NCBI GenBank assembly: GCA_963702105.1
Contig: OY969712.1
Coordinates: 1,922,001-1,986,000, forward strand
Direction: 5' to 3'
Source of the DNA: ZC4RG20 sp963702105
GTDB lineage: Bacteria; Pseudomonadota; Gammaproteobacteria; Steroidobacterales; Rariloculaceae
DNA length: 64,000 nucleotides
In this document: piece by piece, positions 42,585 through 50,986 of the stretch
Numbering within the stretch: the first letter of the stretch is position 1
Layout of the letters: each line of letters starts with the position of its first letter
Position numbers and translations under genes: made by a program
The notes under the pieces: model-generated
Told to the model about the DNA's origin: nothing
Databases searched by the model: none
Seen by the model: only the letters and a program-made list of their open reading frames with translations

Positions 42585-42817
42585 GCTCAAGGTCCTCTGT
42601 TTTGTGTTGGAAGTAGTCAGGCAGCCCGAGCGACCTTCGCGCCAGCCTTGCCTGCTCTCCATTCGAGCAGGTGGATGTTTCAATCTCATTACAGCTGGCG
42701 CCCCGCACGGCCAGGCGTCGGCGTCGAACCGACGTCGGCCCCGCGATCTACGCATTTGCTCGGCGGCACGAGCATGCGGCCGACCGGGTCCGCGCCGCGC
42801 AACGCGAAGATACTCCG

Positions 42818-42835
42818 CGGTAACATGACTGTAAT
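42818..42835 (+). promoter_or_regulatory. Pho box between pstS and the PhoB-like gene
   Basis: CGGTAAC-ATGA-CTGTAAT consists of two 7-bp direct repeats with 11-nt periodicity, one mismatch each from CTGTAAC. It lies in the divergent region and could control pstS, the regulator gene or both. Confidence 0.55.
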
Positions 42836-42870
42836 CGAAAAGTGGTGGACTGTGCTCGGGTTCCCAGCCA

Positions 42871-43641
42871 ATGCCCGGAGCTATGCCAGCCGTCGTTCTC
42901 GTCGTTCATGCCGACCCCGTCGTCCGCAGGGCGGCTCGAGGGGCGCTCGAAGCCCTCGGTCATACGGTCCTCGAGCAGGCCGATGCGCCAGCCGAGGCGA
43001 TGCGCGCGCGGCCCGACCTGGTATTGCTGGAATGGCGAGGGAGGGCCGCGACCGCAGATGCGCTCGGCCGCCTCAAGCCCAGGCCGGGTCGTGCGGCCAG
43101 CCGGGTGATCGTGCTGGCCTCCGAGTCGGCCTCGCAGGCGGCACTCGCGGCCCTGGAGCTCGGCGCGGACGACTGCCTACGCCTGCCGCTCGATCCGCAC
43201 GAGCTCACTGCCCGGACGGCCGCCGCGCTGAGGCGTCCGCCGGTCGACGGCGCGGCCGAGCGCGTCGTGGCTGGGCCCATCGTGCTCGACAAGGCGCTGC
43301 ACGCGCTGACCATTCGCGGCCGCCGAATCGAGCTGGCGCCGACCGAGTACCGCCTGCTCGCTTTTTTCCTCGACAATCCGGACAGGGTGTTCAGCCGGAC
43401 GGAGCTCCTGCGCGGGGCGTGGACGCGCGAGCTCGGGGAGCGCCAGCACAGGACGGTCGATGTGCACGTGCGGCGCCTGAGGCGCGTTCTCGAGCCGTAC
43501 AGGTGCGAGCATGTGATCCAGACCGTGCGGGGTTTCGGCTATCGTTTCTCCGCGGCCGAAGCGGCGGCCGAAGACGCGGCCGAGGTCGCGGGCGATGGCC
43601 CCGAGCTCCGCGCGCTGCCGGATGGGGCCAGCGGTTCCTGA
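42871..43641 (+). CDS. PhoB/OmpR-like regulator with degenerate receiver domain
   Basis: This 256-residue protein has a C-terminal winged helix typical of PhoB: IELAPTEYRLLAFFLDNPDR, VFSRTELLRGAW, HRTVDVHVRRLRRVLEPY and IQTVRGFGYRF. The N-terminal receiver domain has lost the phosphorylation machinery. The acidic pair is HA in LVVHADPVVR, the phosphoacceptor Asp is Glu in DLVLLEWRG, the Thr/Ser switch is Ala in VIVLASES and the Lys is Leu in CLRLPLDP. It therefore cannot be controlled by a normal histidine kinase, and none is nearby. The setting among pst genes and Pho boxes suggests it regulates phosphate uptake. A downstream start at 42883 is possible. Confidence 0.75.
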   Translation: MPGAMPAVVLVVHADPVVRRAARGALEALGHTVLEQADAPAEAMRARPDLVLLEWRGRAATADALGRLKPRPGRAASRVIVLASESASQAALAALELGADDCLRLPLDPHELTARTAAALRRPPVDGAAERVVAGPIVLDKALHALTIRGRRIELAPTEYRLLAFFLDNPDRVFSRTELLRGAWTRELGERQHRTVDVHVRRLRRVLEPYRCEHVIQTVRGFGYRFSAAEAAAEDAAEVAGDGPELRALPDGASGS

Positions 43642-43666
43642 GTTTGCCCGCCCGCTTCTGGCCTCA

Positions 43667-43684
43667 TTGTCACATTCCTGTAAC
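43667..43684 (+). promoter_or_regulatory. Pho box upstream of pstCAB
   Basis: TTGTCAC-ATTC-CTGTAAC is a close match to the PhoB-binding direct repeat with 11-nt spacing. It lies 77 nt before the pstC start and shares ATTCCTGTAAC with the box in front of the porin gene. Confidence 0.75.
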
Positions 43685-43760
43685 AATTCTGCGGCCAAAT
43701 GGTGCCGGGCTCGTCGATCTGCGGCGGGGCCGCGGCTCATCCCATCGCGCTCCTTGGAAT

Positions 43761-44723
43761 ATGGCGACTCATCCGCTCTACCTTCGACTGCACCGGGAGG
43801 CTCGCGCCGAGAACGCCTTTCGGTCGGCTACGTTGTTGTCGGCATCGCTCGTGCTCGCACTGCTCGCGGGCGTCCTGGTCTCGCTTGCGCATGGAGCCTG
43901 GCCCGCGCTCGCGACGTTCAAGTGGCACTTCCTCACGAGCACGGCGTGGGATCCGGTGACGCAGGATTTCGGCGCGCTCGCGCCGATCTACGGCACCGTC
44001 GTGACCTCCATCATCGCCATGCTCATCGCCGTGCCGGTCGCGTTCGGGGTCGCGGTGTTTCTGACGGAGACGTGTCCCCGTTGGCTGCGCACGCCGATCG
44101 GCATCGCGGTCGAGCTTCTCGCGGCGATTCCGAGCATCGTTTACGGCATCTGGGGCATCTTCGTTCTCGTGCCGCTGCTGCAGGAGCACGTGCAGCCTTG
44201 GCTCATCGACCATCTCGGCGACATCCCGGCGATCGGGGTATTGTTTCAGGGGGCGCCCTACGGCATCGGCATTCTGACCGCCGGCATTGTGCTCGCGATC
44301 ATGGTGCTGCCGTTCATCACGGCCGTCATGCGCGAGGTGTTTCAGATGACGCCGAGGTCACTCAAGGAAGCCGCCTACGGCGTCGGCGCGACGCAGTGGG
44401 AGGTCGTCTGGGACATTGTTCTCCCGTGGTCGCGGCCCGGAGTCATCGGCGGCATGATGCTCGGGCTCGGCCGCGCCCTCGGTGAGACCATGGCTGTGAC
44501 CTTCGTCGTCGGGAATGCCCACGCGATCAGCGCCTCGCTCATGGATCCCGGCACGACGATCTCCGCCGCCATCGCGAACGAATTCACCGAGGCCGTCGGC
44601 GATCTCTACCGGTCGTCGCTGATCGCGTTGGGTCTGATCCTCTTCGTTCTCACTTTCGCCGTCATCGCTGGCGCTCGGCTGTTGCTGCTCCGGCTCGAGC
44701 GCGGAGGGTCGAAGCGCTCATGA
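43761..44723 (+). CDS. pstC: Phosphate ABC transporter permease PstC
   Basis: PstC is one of two membrane subunits of the high-affinity phosphate importer. The 320-residue protein has six predicted membrane segments, with AIPSIVYGIWGIFVLVPLLQ and the cytoplasmic coupling loop KEAAYGVGATQWEVVWDIVL, then LGLGRALGETMAVTFVVGN. It overlaps pstA by 4 nt (ATGA). Confidence 0.95.
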   Translation: MATHPLYLRLHREARAENAFRSATLLSASLVLALLAGVLVSLAHGAWPALATFKWHFLTSTAWDPVTQDFGALAPIYGTVVTSIIAMLIAVPVAFGVAVFLTETCPRWLRTPIGIAVELLAAIPSIVYGIWGIFVLVPLLQEHVQPWLIDHLGDIPAIGVLFQGAPYGIGILTAGIVLAIMVLPFITAVMREVFQMTPRSLKEAAYGVGATQWEVVWDIVLPWSRPGVIGGMMLGLGRALGETMAVTFVVGNAHAISASLMDPGTTISAAIANEFTEAVGDLYRSSLIALGLILFVLTFAVIAGARLLLLRLERGGSKRS

Positions 44724-45574
44724 GGAACACGCTGCGGCGCCGCCGTATCGTCAACTGGGTCGCGCTCGGCACGTCGATGCTGGCGACGCTCGTCGGTCTC
44801 GCGATCCTGGCCGCGATCCTCGGTTCGCTCGTCGTGGAAGGCATAGGGGGCTGGTCTTGGCGCGTGTTCACGGAGATGACGCCGCCGCCCGGCAGCGAGG
44901 GCGGCCTGCTGAACGCGATCTACGGCAGCCTGGTCATGACCGCCATCGGCATCGGCCTCGGCGCACCCATCGGGGTCCTGGCCGGAACGTACCTCGCCGA
45001 GTACGGGCGCAACAACAAGTTCAGCTCGGCCGTCAGGTTCATCAACGATGTCCTGCTCAGCGCGCCTTCGATCATCGTCGGTCTCTTTGTCTACACCGTC
45101 GTCGTGGCCCAGATGGGGCATTTCTCGGCGATCGCCGGCGCCGTAGCGCTCGGCATCATCGCGATTCCCGTCATCGTGCGCACGACCGAGGATATGCTGC
45201 GGCTCGTGCCGAAGAACTTGCGGGAGGGTTCGGCCGCGCTCGGTGCGCAGCCCTGGCGCACGGTGACGAGCATCATTTATCCGGCCGCGCGCAGCGGCAT
45301 CGTGACCGGCACGCTGCTCGCCGTCGCGCGCATCTCGGGCGAGACGGCCCCGTTGCTGTTCACCGCGCTCAACAATCAGTTCTGGAGTGGCAAGCTGACG
45401 CAGCCAATCGCGAATCTCCCCGTCGTGATCTTTCAGTTCGCAATGAGCCCCTACAACAACTGGCACTCCCTGGCCTGGACCGGGGCGTTGCTAATCACGC
45501 TGTTCGTGCTGCTGCTCAGCATCATCGCACGGGCCATCGGTGCACTGTTCGGCACGGTCCAGAGGGGATCGTGA
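44720..45574 (+). CDS. pstA: Phosphate ABC transporter permease PstA
   Basis: PstA (284 residues) pairs with PstC. It has LAGTYLAEYGRNNKFSSAVR, VLLSAPSIIVGLFVYTVVV and the coupling loop LREGSAALGAQPWRTVTSII, then AVARISGETAPLLFTAL. It starts in the pstC stop (ATGA), so translation is probably coupled. Confidence 0.95.
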   Translation: MRNTLRRRRIVNWVALGTSMLATLVGLAILAAILGSLVVEGIGGWSWRVFTEMTPPPGSEGGLLNAIYGSLVMTAIGIGLGAPIGVLAGTYLAEYGRNNKFSSAVRFINDVLLSAPSIIVGLFVYTVVVAQMGHFSAIAGAVALGIIAIPVIVRTTEDMLRLVPKNLREGSAALGAQPWRTVTSIIYPAARSGIVTGTLLAVARISGETAPLLFTALNNQFWSGKLTQPIANLPVVIFQFAMSPYNNWHSLAWTGALLITLFVLLLSIIARAIGALFGTVQRGS

Positions 45575-45591
45575 CGGCTGGAGTGACAATC

Positions 45592-46509
45592 ATGCTGCAA
45601 GCTTCCAAATCCGCCGCATACGAGGTCTCCGAGGAGGCCGGCGTTCGGCCCGCCGCCGAGCCGGCGCGACCCATCCGGCCGCACAAGCCGCTGCGCGTCC
45701 CGCGCGTGCAGGCAGCGACAGGCGAGGACACGCGCGCCATCAAGGACCTGCCGGTCAAGGCCTCGGTCGAAGGGCTGAGCTTCTATTACGGCGCCAACCA
45801 GGCGCTCAAGAACCTGAGTCTGCCGATCGCGGACCGCCGCGTCACGGCGCTCATCGGCCCCTCCGGCTGCGGCAAGAGCACGTTCCTGCGCTGCTTCAAT
45901 CGCATGCACGACCTGCAGCCGGATACCCGCTACGAGGGCCGCATCACGCTGCATCCGGACAACCTCAATCTCATCAGCCGAGAGATCCATGCCATCGAGG
46001 TGCGCATGCGCATCGGTATGGTGTTCCAAAAGCCGAATCCGTTTCCGAAGTCGATCTTCGAGAACGTGGCTTACGGCCTCCGGCTGCGCGGCCTACGCAA
46101 GCGCTCGGCCATCGCCGACGAGGTGGAACAGGCGCTGCACGACGCGGCGCTCTGGGAGGAGGTCAAGGACCGCCTGTTCGACTCGGCGCTCGCGCTCTCG
46201 GGGGGGCAGATGCAAAGACTCTGCATCGCGCGCGCGCTCGTGACCAAGCCCGAGATCCTGCTGTTCGACGAGCCGACGTCGGCGCTCGACCCGATCGCGA
46301 CGGCCAAGATCGAGGAGCTCATCTCGACGCTGCGCGACCGCGTGACGGTGCTCATCGTGACCCACAACATGCAGCAGGCCGCGCGCGTCTCCGACTATAC
46401 GGCCTTCATGTATCTCGGCGAGCTCGTCGAGTTCGACGAAGCGGGCAAGATCTTTACGAACCCGAGCAAGAAGGCCACCGAGGACTACATCACGGGGCGT
46501 TACGGCTAG
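45592..46509 (+). CDS. pstB: Phosphate ABC transporter ATPase PstB
   Basis: PstB energises phosphate import. It has Walker A GPSGCGKSTFLR, FQKPNPFPKSIFENVAYGLR, the ABC signature LSGGQMQRLCIARAL, Walker B ILLFDEPTSALDP and switch HNMQQAARVSDYTAFMYLGE. The start at 45592 has GGAG with 8-nt spacing and leaves a 45-residue N-terminal extension before the ABC core; two upstream GTGs in frame are alternatives. phoU, which usually follows, is absent. Confidence 0.95.
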   Translation: MLQASKSAAYEVSEEAGVRPAAEPARPIRPHKPLRVPRVQAATGEDTRAIKDLPVKASVEGLSFYYGANQALKNLSLPIADRRVTALIGPSGCGKSTFLRCFNRMHDLQPDTRYEGRITLHPDNLNLISREIHAIEVRMRIGMVFQKPNPFPKSIFENVAYGLRLRGLRKRSAIADEVEQALHDAALWEEVKDRLFDSALALSGGQMQRLCIARALVTKPEILLFDEPTSALDPIATAKIEELISTLRDRVTVLIVTHNMQQAARVSDYTAFMYLGELVEFDEAGKIFTNPSKKATEDYITGRYG

Positions 46510-46619
46510 CAGGCCAGCGCTCGCCGCGCCGCCGTCCCCGCGTGCCGGGCCACGGCGTCTACGTCATGCGGCCGCGGCGATTCGCGTTCGGCGGCCTCGA
46601 GGAATTCTTCGATGGAAAA

Positions 46620-46659
46620 GGCGGACCCGCCCTCCCGGTCAAGGGAAGGCGGGTTCGCC
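46620..46659. terminator. Bidirectional terminator between pstB and the porin gene
   Basis: A long hairpin pairs GGCGGACCCGCC with GGCGGGTTCGCC through an inner TCCC/GGGA stem. On the minus strand it is followed by TTTT, so it best serves the porin gene, and its position also suits pstB. Confidence 0.7.
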
Positions 46660-46703
46660 GTGCGCGCCGCGTGCCGTTTCGAGCGCCTCGCGGGCGGGTT
46701 GCC

Positions 46704-47756
46704 TCAGAACGAGGCCTGAGCCCAGATACCGAGCTCGTTGTGCTTGCCGACGCCCGCGCCCCCGATCGTTCCGTTCGTGGTCTTCCACAGGCCGTTCTCG
46801 ACCTTGTCCTGCTTGTAGACGAACGCGATGTCGATGCCCTTGACGGGGGTGACCGCGACGCCGACGTTGTAGTAGGTGTTCTTCAGGGTCGGCGCGAGGT
46901 CCTTGCTGGGCTTCACGTCGTCGTAGCGGGCAAATACGGCCGTCTTCTTCGAGATACTGTACGAGCCCCAGAGGGAGTAGCCGTCGGCCTTGTCGGTCTG
47001 CGGGCTCAGCACCTGATTCCAGTTCTTCGCCTGAAAATAGTCGGAGCCGATGCGGAATTTCGGTTTCACGTAGGCCGCGAGCAGCTCGTACTTCTGCGCC
47101 GTGTGCAGCGTGTCCACGCCGACCGTATCGAGTCCGCGATGGCCGGTGCGGAAGCCGGCCGCGAACGTCAGGCCGGCCACGGGCACGAAGTCGATGCGGC
47201 CCGCGTAATCGAGGCTCTGGCTGCGCGTCGGGTTCTTGTAGCCGTTACCGTTGATGGCCGACACCTGGTAGCCGACTTTGCCGTCGGCGAACGAACCGAG
47301 CGCGTGCATGCCCCAGTCGGCCGAGGTCGCGAAGCCCGAGTGCTCGATGAGCACGTTCTCGACGTACCGGTAACCGTAGAGGTTCTCGACGAACGGCACC
47401 CAGGGCAAGTCGGCGGAGCCGAGGCGCAGCGTGAATGCCTTGTCGAACTTGCCTTCGACATACGCCTTCTTGACGAACAGCTGCGTTTCGCTGTCGTTGC
47501 TGACGTAGTTGAAGTCCGTCGTGATGTTCGCGCCCCACGTCTCGTCGAACGCGTGCGAGACGGAGATGTAGAACCGCTTCACGTCGACGCCGGTTCCGCT
47601 CGGATTCGTCTTGACGCCGTCGCTGGTCTGGTCGATGTTCGTCAGATCGAAGTAACCCTTGCCCCCGACCGTCGTGCTGGGCTCGGCCGCCAAGGCCGCG
47701 GCAGACCCGCCGGCACACGCGAGGAGTACGGCCGTAGACAACAACTTCCTGCTCAT
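46704..47756 (-). CDS. Outer membrane porin, probably phosphate-regulated (OprP/OprO-like)
   Basis: The 350-residue precursor starts at 47756 and has a signal peptide ending near AAALAAEPS. The rest is an alternating beta pattern with many aromatic residues and ends in AQASF with the terminal Phe of outer-membrane barrels. Features such as VGGKGYFDLTN and LRLGSADLPWVPFVENLYGY are seen in pst-linked porins. Three Pho repeats lie upstream, so induction in phosphate starvation is likely. Anion selectivity is inferred from context only. Confidence 0.75.
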   Translation of the reverse strand: MSRKLLSTAVLLACAGGSAAALAAEPSTTVGGKGYFDLTNIDQTSDGVKTNPSGTGVDVKRFYISVSHAFDETWGANITTDFNYVSNDSETQLFVKKAYVEGKFDKAFTLRLGSADLPWVPFVENLYGYRYVENVLIEHSGFATSADWGMHALGSFADGKVGYQVSAINGNGYKNPTRSQSLDYAGRIDFVPVAGLTFAAGFRTGHRGLDTVGVDTLHTAQKYELLAAYVKPKFRIGSDYFQAKNWNQVLSPQTDKADGYSLWGSYSISKKTAVFARYDDVKPSKDLAPTLKNTYYNVGVAVTPVKGIDIAFVYKQDKVENGLWKTTNGTIGGAGVGKHNELGIWAQASF

Positions 47757-47845
47757 TCCTTCTTGCTCCTGAACGTGGTTACGCTTCACTGGAACGCGGC
47801 TGCGCGTGAAACCCGCGTCGGCCCGCTCGACCAGTTGGCGCGAAC

Positions 47846-47877
47846 GTTACAGGGGACGAGTTACAGGAATGTTACAG
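47846..47877 (-). promoter_or_regulatory. Pho box with extra repeat upstream of the porin gene
   Basis: On the minus strand CTGTAAC occurs three times (47871-47877, 47860-47866, 47846-47852) with start-to-start distances of 11 and 14 nt. The first two form a canonical Pho box, CTGTAAC-ATTC-CTGTAAC. Confidence 0.8.
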
Positions 47878-47971
47878 ATGCGGTCTTTCTTCGCGTTGCA
47901 ATCTTTCAGCAATCCGAAGTACATGCGCGGAGGAAGCCGCGCGGCAGCCGCGATTCGCTGCCGAGGTTTTC

Positions 47972-49228
47972 TTACTTGACGCGATGAATACGCGGCTGCG
48001 GCCTGAGAGGCTGCGGCATCGAGGCCGTCGCCGCGAGCGAAGGGGCGGGCGGCAGCGGATTGCCGGCTTCGCGGCCGGGACGGATGCGGACCTTGAGGCT
48101 GTAGGGCCCGATCGTGAGGACGTCGAGATCCGCGAGTACGGCGCGCGCGACGGGCCGGCCGTTGACGCGGAGCCCGTTGGCGCTGTTGAGGTCGACGACG
48201 TAGAAGCCGGCGGGTGTGCCGACGACGGCGGCGTGGTGGCGGCTCAGGTACGGGCTCGGCAACGCGAGATCGTTGTGGGCGCTGCGGCCGATCAGCGTCC
48301 GCGGCCCAAGCTCGATCCGCTCGAGGCTGCGCCCGGATTCCGAGACGATGAGCGTGCCCCGCGGCAATGCGGGCGCCGCGTCGAGGCTCGGGGCCGGCTG
48401 CTCCAGGGTACGCTCGGCGGGCGCGGGGGGTGCGCGGCCCGAGCGCCGCGCCGAAAGGGCGGCGAGGGCGCGGCGAATCGTCTCCTCGTCGATGGTCTCG
48501 CGGCCGAGCTCCTGGGCGACCAGCATGGCCATCTGGCAGAGAACGTCCACGGCGCTGAAGCGGCCGCCGCAGAGATCGGCCACGAGGCGGACCGTATCGG
48601 TGCTCGGCCTCCCCGTCAGCTGCACGCGCCGAAACCGCCAGTCGAGATAACTCGCGAGGTCGGCGACCGAGGGCGCCGCGAGCGAGTGGAACGCGGCGCG
48701 GGCGGGATCGACCGCCGCGGTGAGCCGCTGCTGCAGCGGCGGCCGGCCGGCACAGAGCAGCCGAACCGCCGGGCCGCGGCCTGCGCGAATCAGCGCCAGG
48801 CGCTCGAGCTCGCGCCAGGCACCGGGCTCGAGCCCATGGGCATCGTCGACGAGGATCACGGTGCGTTTGCCCTGCGCGTGCCGGTGTTGGACGAAGACGC
48901 TGAGCAGGTTGCGCTGGTCCAGCTCGTCGAGGCCCGCCACGGCGAGGTCGGCCGCCGATAGCAGCGTGGCGAGGACCTCGCGGCTCGAGCGCTTCGGTCC
49001 GGGGCAGGGTAGAACGATCGAGCTGCGGGCGAGCCCCGCGGCCGCATGGCGCAGCAACACGGTTTTGCCGACGGACGGGCCGCCGACGAGGGCGCGGATC
49101 GGCGCCGGGTGGACGTCCTCGATGAGGCCGCTCAGGGCCGCACGTTGCCGCGGTCCGAGCCAGACCGCTTCCGGCGTGGGGCGCGCGAATACGGTCGCCG
49201 GAGACACCTGTCGCGGGGACGGTCCCAT
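47972..49228 (-). CDS. ATPase with C-terminal FHA domain (paralogue 2)
   Basis: This 418-residue protein has the same layout as the protein at 8279-9637. The ATPase part has LVGGPSVGKTVLLRHAA (Walker A, near residue 50), TVILVDDAHGLEP (Walker B, near 125) and an ExeA/TniB-like helical lid. A Pro/Ala-rich linker leads to a well-preserved FHA domain (about 305-385): RTLIGRSAHNDLALPSPYL, SRHHAAVVG and VDLNSANGLRVNGRPV. Unlike paralogue 1 it keeps SRHHA, the phosphothreonine-binding loop. It is divergent from ccmA, with no visible kinase or secretion genes nearby. Role unknown. Confidence 0.75.
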   Translation of the reverse strand: MGPSPRQVSPATVFARPTPEAVWLGPRQRAALSGLIEDVHPAPIRALVGGPSVGKTVLLRHAAAGLARSSIVLPCPGPKRSSREVLATLLSAADLAVAGLDELDQRNLLSVFVQHRHAQGKRTVILVDDAHGLEPGAWRELERLALIRAGRGPAVRLLCAGRPPLQQRLTAAVDPARAAFHSLAAPSVADLASYLDWRFRRVQLTGRPSTDTVRLVADLCGGRFSAVDVLCQMAMLVAQELGRETIDEETIRRALAALSARRSGRAPPAPAERTLEQPAPSLDAAPALPRGTLIVSESGRSLERIELGPRTLIGRSAHNDLALPSPYLSRHHAAVVGTPAGFYVVDLNSANGLRVNGRPVARAVLADLDVLTIGPYSLKVRIRPGREAGNPLPPAPSLAATASMPQPLRPQPRIHRVK

Positions 49229-49509
49229 CGCGTTTTTCCTTTCTGCGCGGGGCAGTTATTGTTGCTTCTTGAAACGCTTTGTAACGACGAGAGCAGTCTA
49301 TGCGAGGCGCCGCCTTATGTAAACGCCGAGCCGCCCGCCCTCGGTCGGACCCGGGACGGCTGAAGGCGAAACGACTTTAAGTAGTGATCGTAAGCATAAG
49401 CTTATGCAGGTATTAGTGTGACATCTTCTTTTTGACGGCCGCCCTTGCAATCGGCCCCCGCTACGGCACAATGCCCGCGCGGCAGATGGGGGCCGATACG
49501 AGTGAGGCG
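49229..49509. promoter_or_regulatory. Divergent promoter region with a 14-bp palindrome
   Basis: The region between the ATPase-FHA gene and ccmA is AT-richer than its surroundings. It contains the perfect palindrome GCATAAGCTTATGC at 49394-49407, a possible operator for either gene. No further features were recognised. Confidence 0.35.
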
Positions 49510-50112
49510 ATGCTGAGGGTAGAGGCGCTCGAAGTCTGGCGCGGCGCCAATTGCCTGTTCGAAGGGCTGGATTTCGAGCTCGCGGCCGGGCAGACGGCCG
49601 TGCTCGTCGGGCCGAACGGCGCGGGCAAGACGACGCTGCTGCGGATCATCGCGGGCCTTGCGCCGGCGACGGAGGGCCGCGTGCGCTGGGACGGCAGCGA
49701 GGTGCGCGCACTGCCGCCGGAGCGCCGCGGCGAGATCGCCTACCGCGGCCACTTCGACGGCCTCAAGAAGGACCTGACCGTTTACGAGAACCTCGAGTTT
49801 CATCGCCGCCTCAACGGCGGCACGGCGGCGATTGCCCCCGTGCTCGAGGCGCTGCAGCTCGAGGCGAACAGCGACACGCCTGTGCGGCGGCTGTCGGCCG
49901 GCCAACGCCGGCGCGCGGCGCTCGCGACGCTGCGGCTCGCGCCGGCGAGGCTCTGGATCCTCGATGAGCCCACGACGAACCTCGACGCCGACGGCCGCGC
50001 GCTCGTGACCGCGTGGATCGGCGCGCACGTCGCCGACGGCGGGCTCGCGCTCGTCGCGACGCATCAGACCGCCGGGCTGCTCGAGCCGGGCGCGCTTCTC
50101 ATCGAGCTCTGA
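49510..50112 (+). CDS. ccmA: Heme exporter ATPase CcmA
   Basis: CcmA is the ATPase of the CcmABCD complex, which releases holo-CcmE. The 200-residue ABC protein has LVGPNGAGKTTLLRIIAGL, the signature RLSAGQRRRAALATLRL and Walker B LWILDEPTTNLD. The start at 49510 gives the normal CcmA length; ATGs at 49471 and 49489 are in-frame alternatives. It heads the ccm operon. Confidence 0.93.
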   Translation: MLRVEALEVWRGANCLFEGLDFELAAGQTAVLVGPNGAGKTTLLRIIAGLAPATEGRVRWDGSEVRALPPERRGEIAYRGHFDGLKKDLTVYENLEFHRRLNGGTAAIAPVLEALQLEANSDTPVRRLSAGQRRRAALATLRLAPARLWILDEPTTNLDADGRALVTAWIGAHVADGGLALVATHQTAGLLEPGALLIEL

Positions 50113-50117
50113 CGGAA

Positions 50118-50783
50118 GTGGACGCCTTTGCCGCCGTGCTGCTGCGCGACCTGCGCCTGGCCTTCCGGCGCTGGAGCGAGCTCGCGAATCCGCTGATTTT
50201 CTTCGTCATCGTCGCCGCGCTGTTTCCGCTCGGAATCGCCCCCGAGGCCGACCGGCTCGCCGCGATCGGCGCGGGCGTCGTCTGGATGGCGGCGCTGCTG
50301 GCCTCGCTGCTCGGGCTCGACGGGCTGTTCCGCAACGACGCCGAGGACGGCAGCCTCGAGCAGCTGCTGCTCTCGCCCGTGCCGCTCGGCGTCATCGTGC
50401 TCGCGAAAATCGCCGCCCACTGGATCGCGACGAGCCTGCCGCTCATCGCGCTCGCGCCCGCGCTCGCGCTGACCTTCGGCCTGCCGGCCGTCTCGCTGCC
50501 GACGCTGCTCGGCGCGCTGCTGCTCGCGACGCCGACGCTCAGCGTCTTCGCGGCCGTCGGTGCCGCGTTGACGCTCGAGCTCAAGAACTCGGGGGCCATC
50601 ATCGGCCTGCTCGTGCTGCCGCTCGCGAGCCCGCTGCTGATCTTCGGGGCCCGGGCCACGGATCTGGCCGCGCACGCGGAGCCGACCGCCGGGCCGCTGT
50701 ACCTCCTCGCGGCCATGGCCGTGTTCGGCGTTTCCGTGGGGCCCGTGGCCGTCGCGGCCGCCGTGCGCGTCGGACTCGAGTGA
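50118..50783 (+). CDS. ccmB: Heme exporter permease CcmB
   Basis: CcmB (221 residues, six membrane segments) works with CcmA. Family stretches include LLRDLRLAFRRWSELANPLI, DGSLEQLLLSPVPLGVIVLA and LALTFGLPAVSLPTLLGALL. It starts with GTG at 50118, 6 nt after ccmA, behind a weak GGAA. Confidence 0.93.
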   Translation: MDAFAAVLLRDLRLAFRRWSELANPLIFFVIVAALFPLGIAPEADRLAAIGAGVVWMAALLASLLGLDGLFRNDAEDGSLEQLLLSPVPLGVIVLAKIAAHWIATSLPLIALAPALALTFGLPAVSLPTLLGALLLATPTLSVFAAVGAALTLELKNSGAIIGLLVLPLASPLLIFGARATDLAAHAEPTAGPLYLLAAMAVFGVSVGPVAVAAAVRVGLE

Positions 50784-50986
50784 GGCCGCCACCCTTGACT
50801 CGGCAAACGTTTACTCCACTATGTGGTCCAATTGGCGCAGAACCCCCACCTGGGCGCCTTCGAGCAGATCGTGCCGTTTGCCAGCCTGTGCTCGACCGAC
50901 GGGCGGGCCCGGGCTCGGCGCGGCGCCGGTCGCCCGTTCGGGGAGCGTTTGGCCCTGAAGCGGGTCGAACCCTGCGAGGATTCATC
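50784..50986. other. Gap between ccmB and ccmC with a possible promoter
   Basis: This 203-nt gap is unusual in an otherwise overlapping operon. TTGACT at 50794 followed about 18 nt later by CTATGT could be a weak internal promoter for ccmC-I. No gene is seen. Confidence 0.35.

Noticed and set aside
42841..42870. pstC gene beginning far upstream in the same open frame
   Set aside because: The frame is open by chance back to 41841 but crosses the PhoB-like gene and pstS; the PstC homology starts at MATHPLYLRL (43761).
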